From NCBI GenBank assembly GCA_031213475.1, contig JARUPZ010000010.1, positions 9,036,417 through 9,100,416 of the forward strand: a stretch of 64,000 bases of DNA. Reading direction: 5' to 3'. Within the stretch, counting starts at the first letter, position 1, and each line of letters starts with the position of its first letter. Below, piece after piece: positions 62,391 to 64,000 of the stretch. The notes below the pieces were generated by a model. It ran no database searches. It worked only from the letters and a program-made list of their open reading frames with translations, and was not told the DNA's origin. The translations under genes and the position numbers were made by a program. This DNA comes from Nereocystis luetkeana (taxonomy: Eukaryota > Sar > Phaeophyceae > Laminariales > Laminariaceae).

Positions 62391-64000
62391 CTTGGGGGGG
62401 GGGCGAGAAGTGGGAGGGGAGGGAGGGGGAGTCTATCTTGCCGCCAAGTGGAGCTCTGAAGAGGCTACAAGTGGGAGGGGGGGGGGGGGGCTAGTTTATC
62501 GTCTAGCGGAGCGTTGGCGTGGCAAGAAAAAAGGGTGGGGATGGGGTGGGGCTATCATTCCGTCGAGTAGAGCCTTGGTGTGGAAAGAGGTGGGAGGGGA
62601 GGGAGCTAGCTCGCCATCTATTATAGCAGAGCTTCGGGGTGGCAAGCGTGTTAGAAGAATCCATCCGCGAGACTCTTAATGAGACGCATCATCATGAGAC
62701 AAATTTCATCAAAGCGTGGGGAGGGAAGGGCCTGATTGCGATCTTTTAGAGTTTTGGAGTGGGAAGAAGAGGGGGGGGGGGGTGTTGATTGCCGTCTAGT
62801 AGAGTCTTGAGGTGGCATGAAGGGGCAGGGGGGGGAAAGGTCTATTTTGCCGCCGAACAGAACCTTGGGATGGCCAAACGCTTACGGGTGGGGGGGGTCT
62901 AGTTTGCCGTCGAGTCGAGCCTTGGGATCGCAAGAAAGGAGGCAGGGGACTACGTTGCCGTCGAGTAGAGCCACAATGCGGGAGGGCAATAAAAATGACG
63001 TCGTCAGGGTATTTTTGATCATAGCGAGCAAGCCCCCCCCCCGGTCGACCTTTCCAGTCGTCGTGTTATTTTTGTTTAAAACAATGCATATACGTCGGTT
63101 GTGAACTCGGCTGTTTGGATAGTCGAAAACTCGTCTTCGCAAGCCGCGTGATCCGTTGGCCGCGCGTGCTTTACGTCAGAACCTCGTGGGAGAACAGAAG
63201 CCGGCGACCCCCCCCCCCCCGTGTCGTTGGAATTCTGGCGTGCTTGACGACCCAAGAAACAAAGTGTTACCTGACATGCCGTAGCTCAACTACAAAGGCG
63301 TACGATACGGTCGTCCGTAGTTTAGCTCCCTCTAACTGCACCAGTGAAGGTGTTGAGTTCCCACAGGGATGCGCGTTTTGTTTTCCGCTGACAATGACGG
63401 TAAGGGTGCTTAAGCCGAACATTGTATTTTTTGGAAGACTCTCGACTACATCTTTCCGGGAGCACCTTGTTCGGTATTGGCGGCCGGTTCTGGGAGAGCT
63501 CGAGCGCTGAAAAACGATCGCACCAACCCTGAACTCCACGCACTTCGCGGCTACCGCGTTGAGGGGCCTTGCTTGCCCGCCGTTACTTTTTTGGTCTGAC
63601 TGGTGCAGCATGGAGCTCCACTAAGAACGCCTCGCACATGGAGATGTGACTGTTGATATCTACAAGTCCTAGCCCAGCTGGCTGCGTATTAGTTCAAGCC
63701 ATGCAGCGGTTCGTGGGACCAAGAGCATCTCCTTGTGATAACTCGTTGATTGGAAAGAAGACCACCAACTTACATCATCAGCCAAATCTAGAGACTCCAC
63801 TCGTTCAGCTCTACAGCCCCACAAGGTTGCGACCTCAGCGGGAGTAAACGCTCGTATATCTGTATTTTAGTCCGCTAAACTGTTGAAGGGTGGTGTATTT
63901 GAATCTGAGCAGCTTCCGCGAGCTTTCGTAGTCTGTACAAAATAATGAGGTGTGTGTCCGACTGTTACTTGTGGATTGTGCGGATGCACGGCTGTACGAG
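62391..64000. other. Region upstream of first recognised exon, no gene seen
   Basis: The gene should have one or more further 5' exons, but I could not find them here. 62394-62985 is a G-rich minisatellite. 63000-64000 has short open frames on both strands without family resemblance or good splice context. A 5' exon of weak conservation could be hidden here. Confidence 0.5.
62394..62985. repeat. G-rich minisatellite, about 60-bp unit
   Basis: Eight to nine diverged units around TTTGCCGTCGAGTAGAGCC, CTTGGGGTGGCAAGAAA and GGGAGGGG, directly upstream of dynein exon 1. Confidence 0.75.

Noticed and set aside
62286-62390. Met of MVGDEL as the start codon of the dynein
   Set aside because: The frame stays open to a plausible acceptor and relatives have a longer N-terminus.

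Overview
The window is eukaryotic nuclear DNA and is almost entirely one gene read on the minus strand. Forty-nine exons between 62390 and position 1 join through consistent splice phases into one open frame of 6333 nt (2111 codons). The frame encodes the tail, linker and first AAA module of an axonemal dynein heavy chain. From remembered family sequences the best match is the DNAH2 class (Chlamydomonas DHC10, the beta heavy chain of two-headed inner-arm dynein I1/f). Both ends run out of the window: family members have more residues before exon 1, and AAA2 to AAA6, the stalk and the microtubule-binding domain lie beyond position 1. The gene therefore exceeds 62 kb.

Exons average about 129 nt and introns about 1.17 kb, so roughly 90% of the window is intron. 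A flagellated cell with large, transposon-rich introns and mixed GT-AG and GC-AG splicing fits an alga with motile cells. A heterokont such as a brown alga is my best guess, but this is inference; nothing here fixes the taxon.

Layout from the 5' end of the gene (high coordinates): 62391-64000 holds a G-rich minisatellite and no recognisable exon. 62390-49026 encodes the far N-terminal tail. 48472-28194 encodes the rest of the tail, with an Ala/Gly-rich insertion at 31702-32094. 27508-7824 encodes the linker (DHC_N2) region. 7088-1 encodes AAA1, with Walker A at 6414-6545, Walker B at 3876-4046, the sensor region at 3286-3432, and the approach to AAA2. No second gene, rRNA, CRISPR array or convincing tRNA gene was found on either strand.

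The introns carry several families of short non-autonomous elements: an approximately 110-bp palindromic MITE (11 copies), a 75-100-bp palindromic MITE (7 copies), an approximately 245-bp MITE (3 copies plus fragments), an approximately 530-590-bp element bounded by G runs (5 full or nearly full copies, one truncated copy and several end fragments), and smaller dispersed repeats, minisatellites and a (CCCGA)n satellite. I found no undescribed multi-gene system. The observations most worth pursuing are a dispersed 9-bp near-palindrome that interrupts three MITE copies like a transposon excision footprint, six GC-AG introns in one gene, and repeated tandem duplication of single exons, including the Walker A exon.
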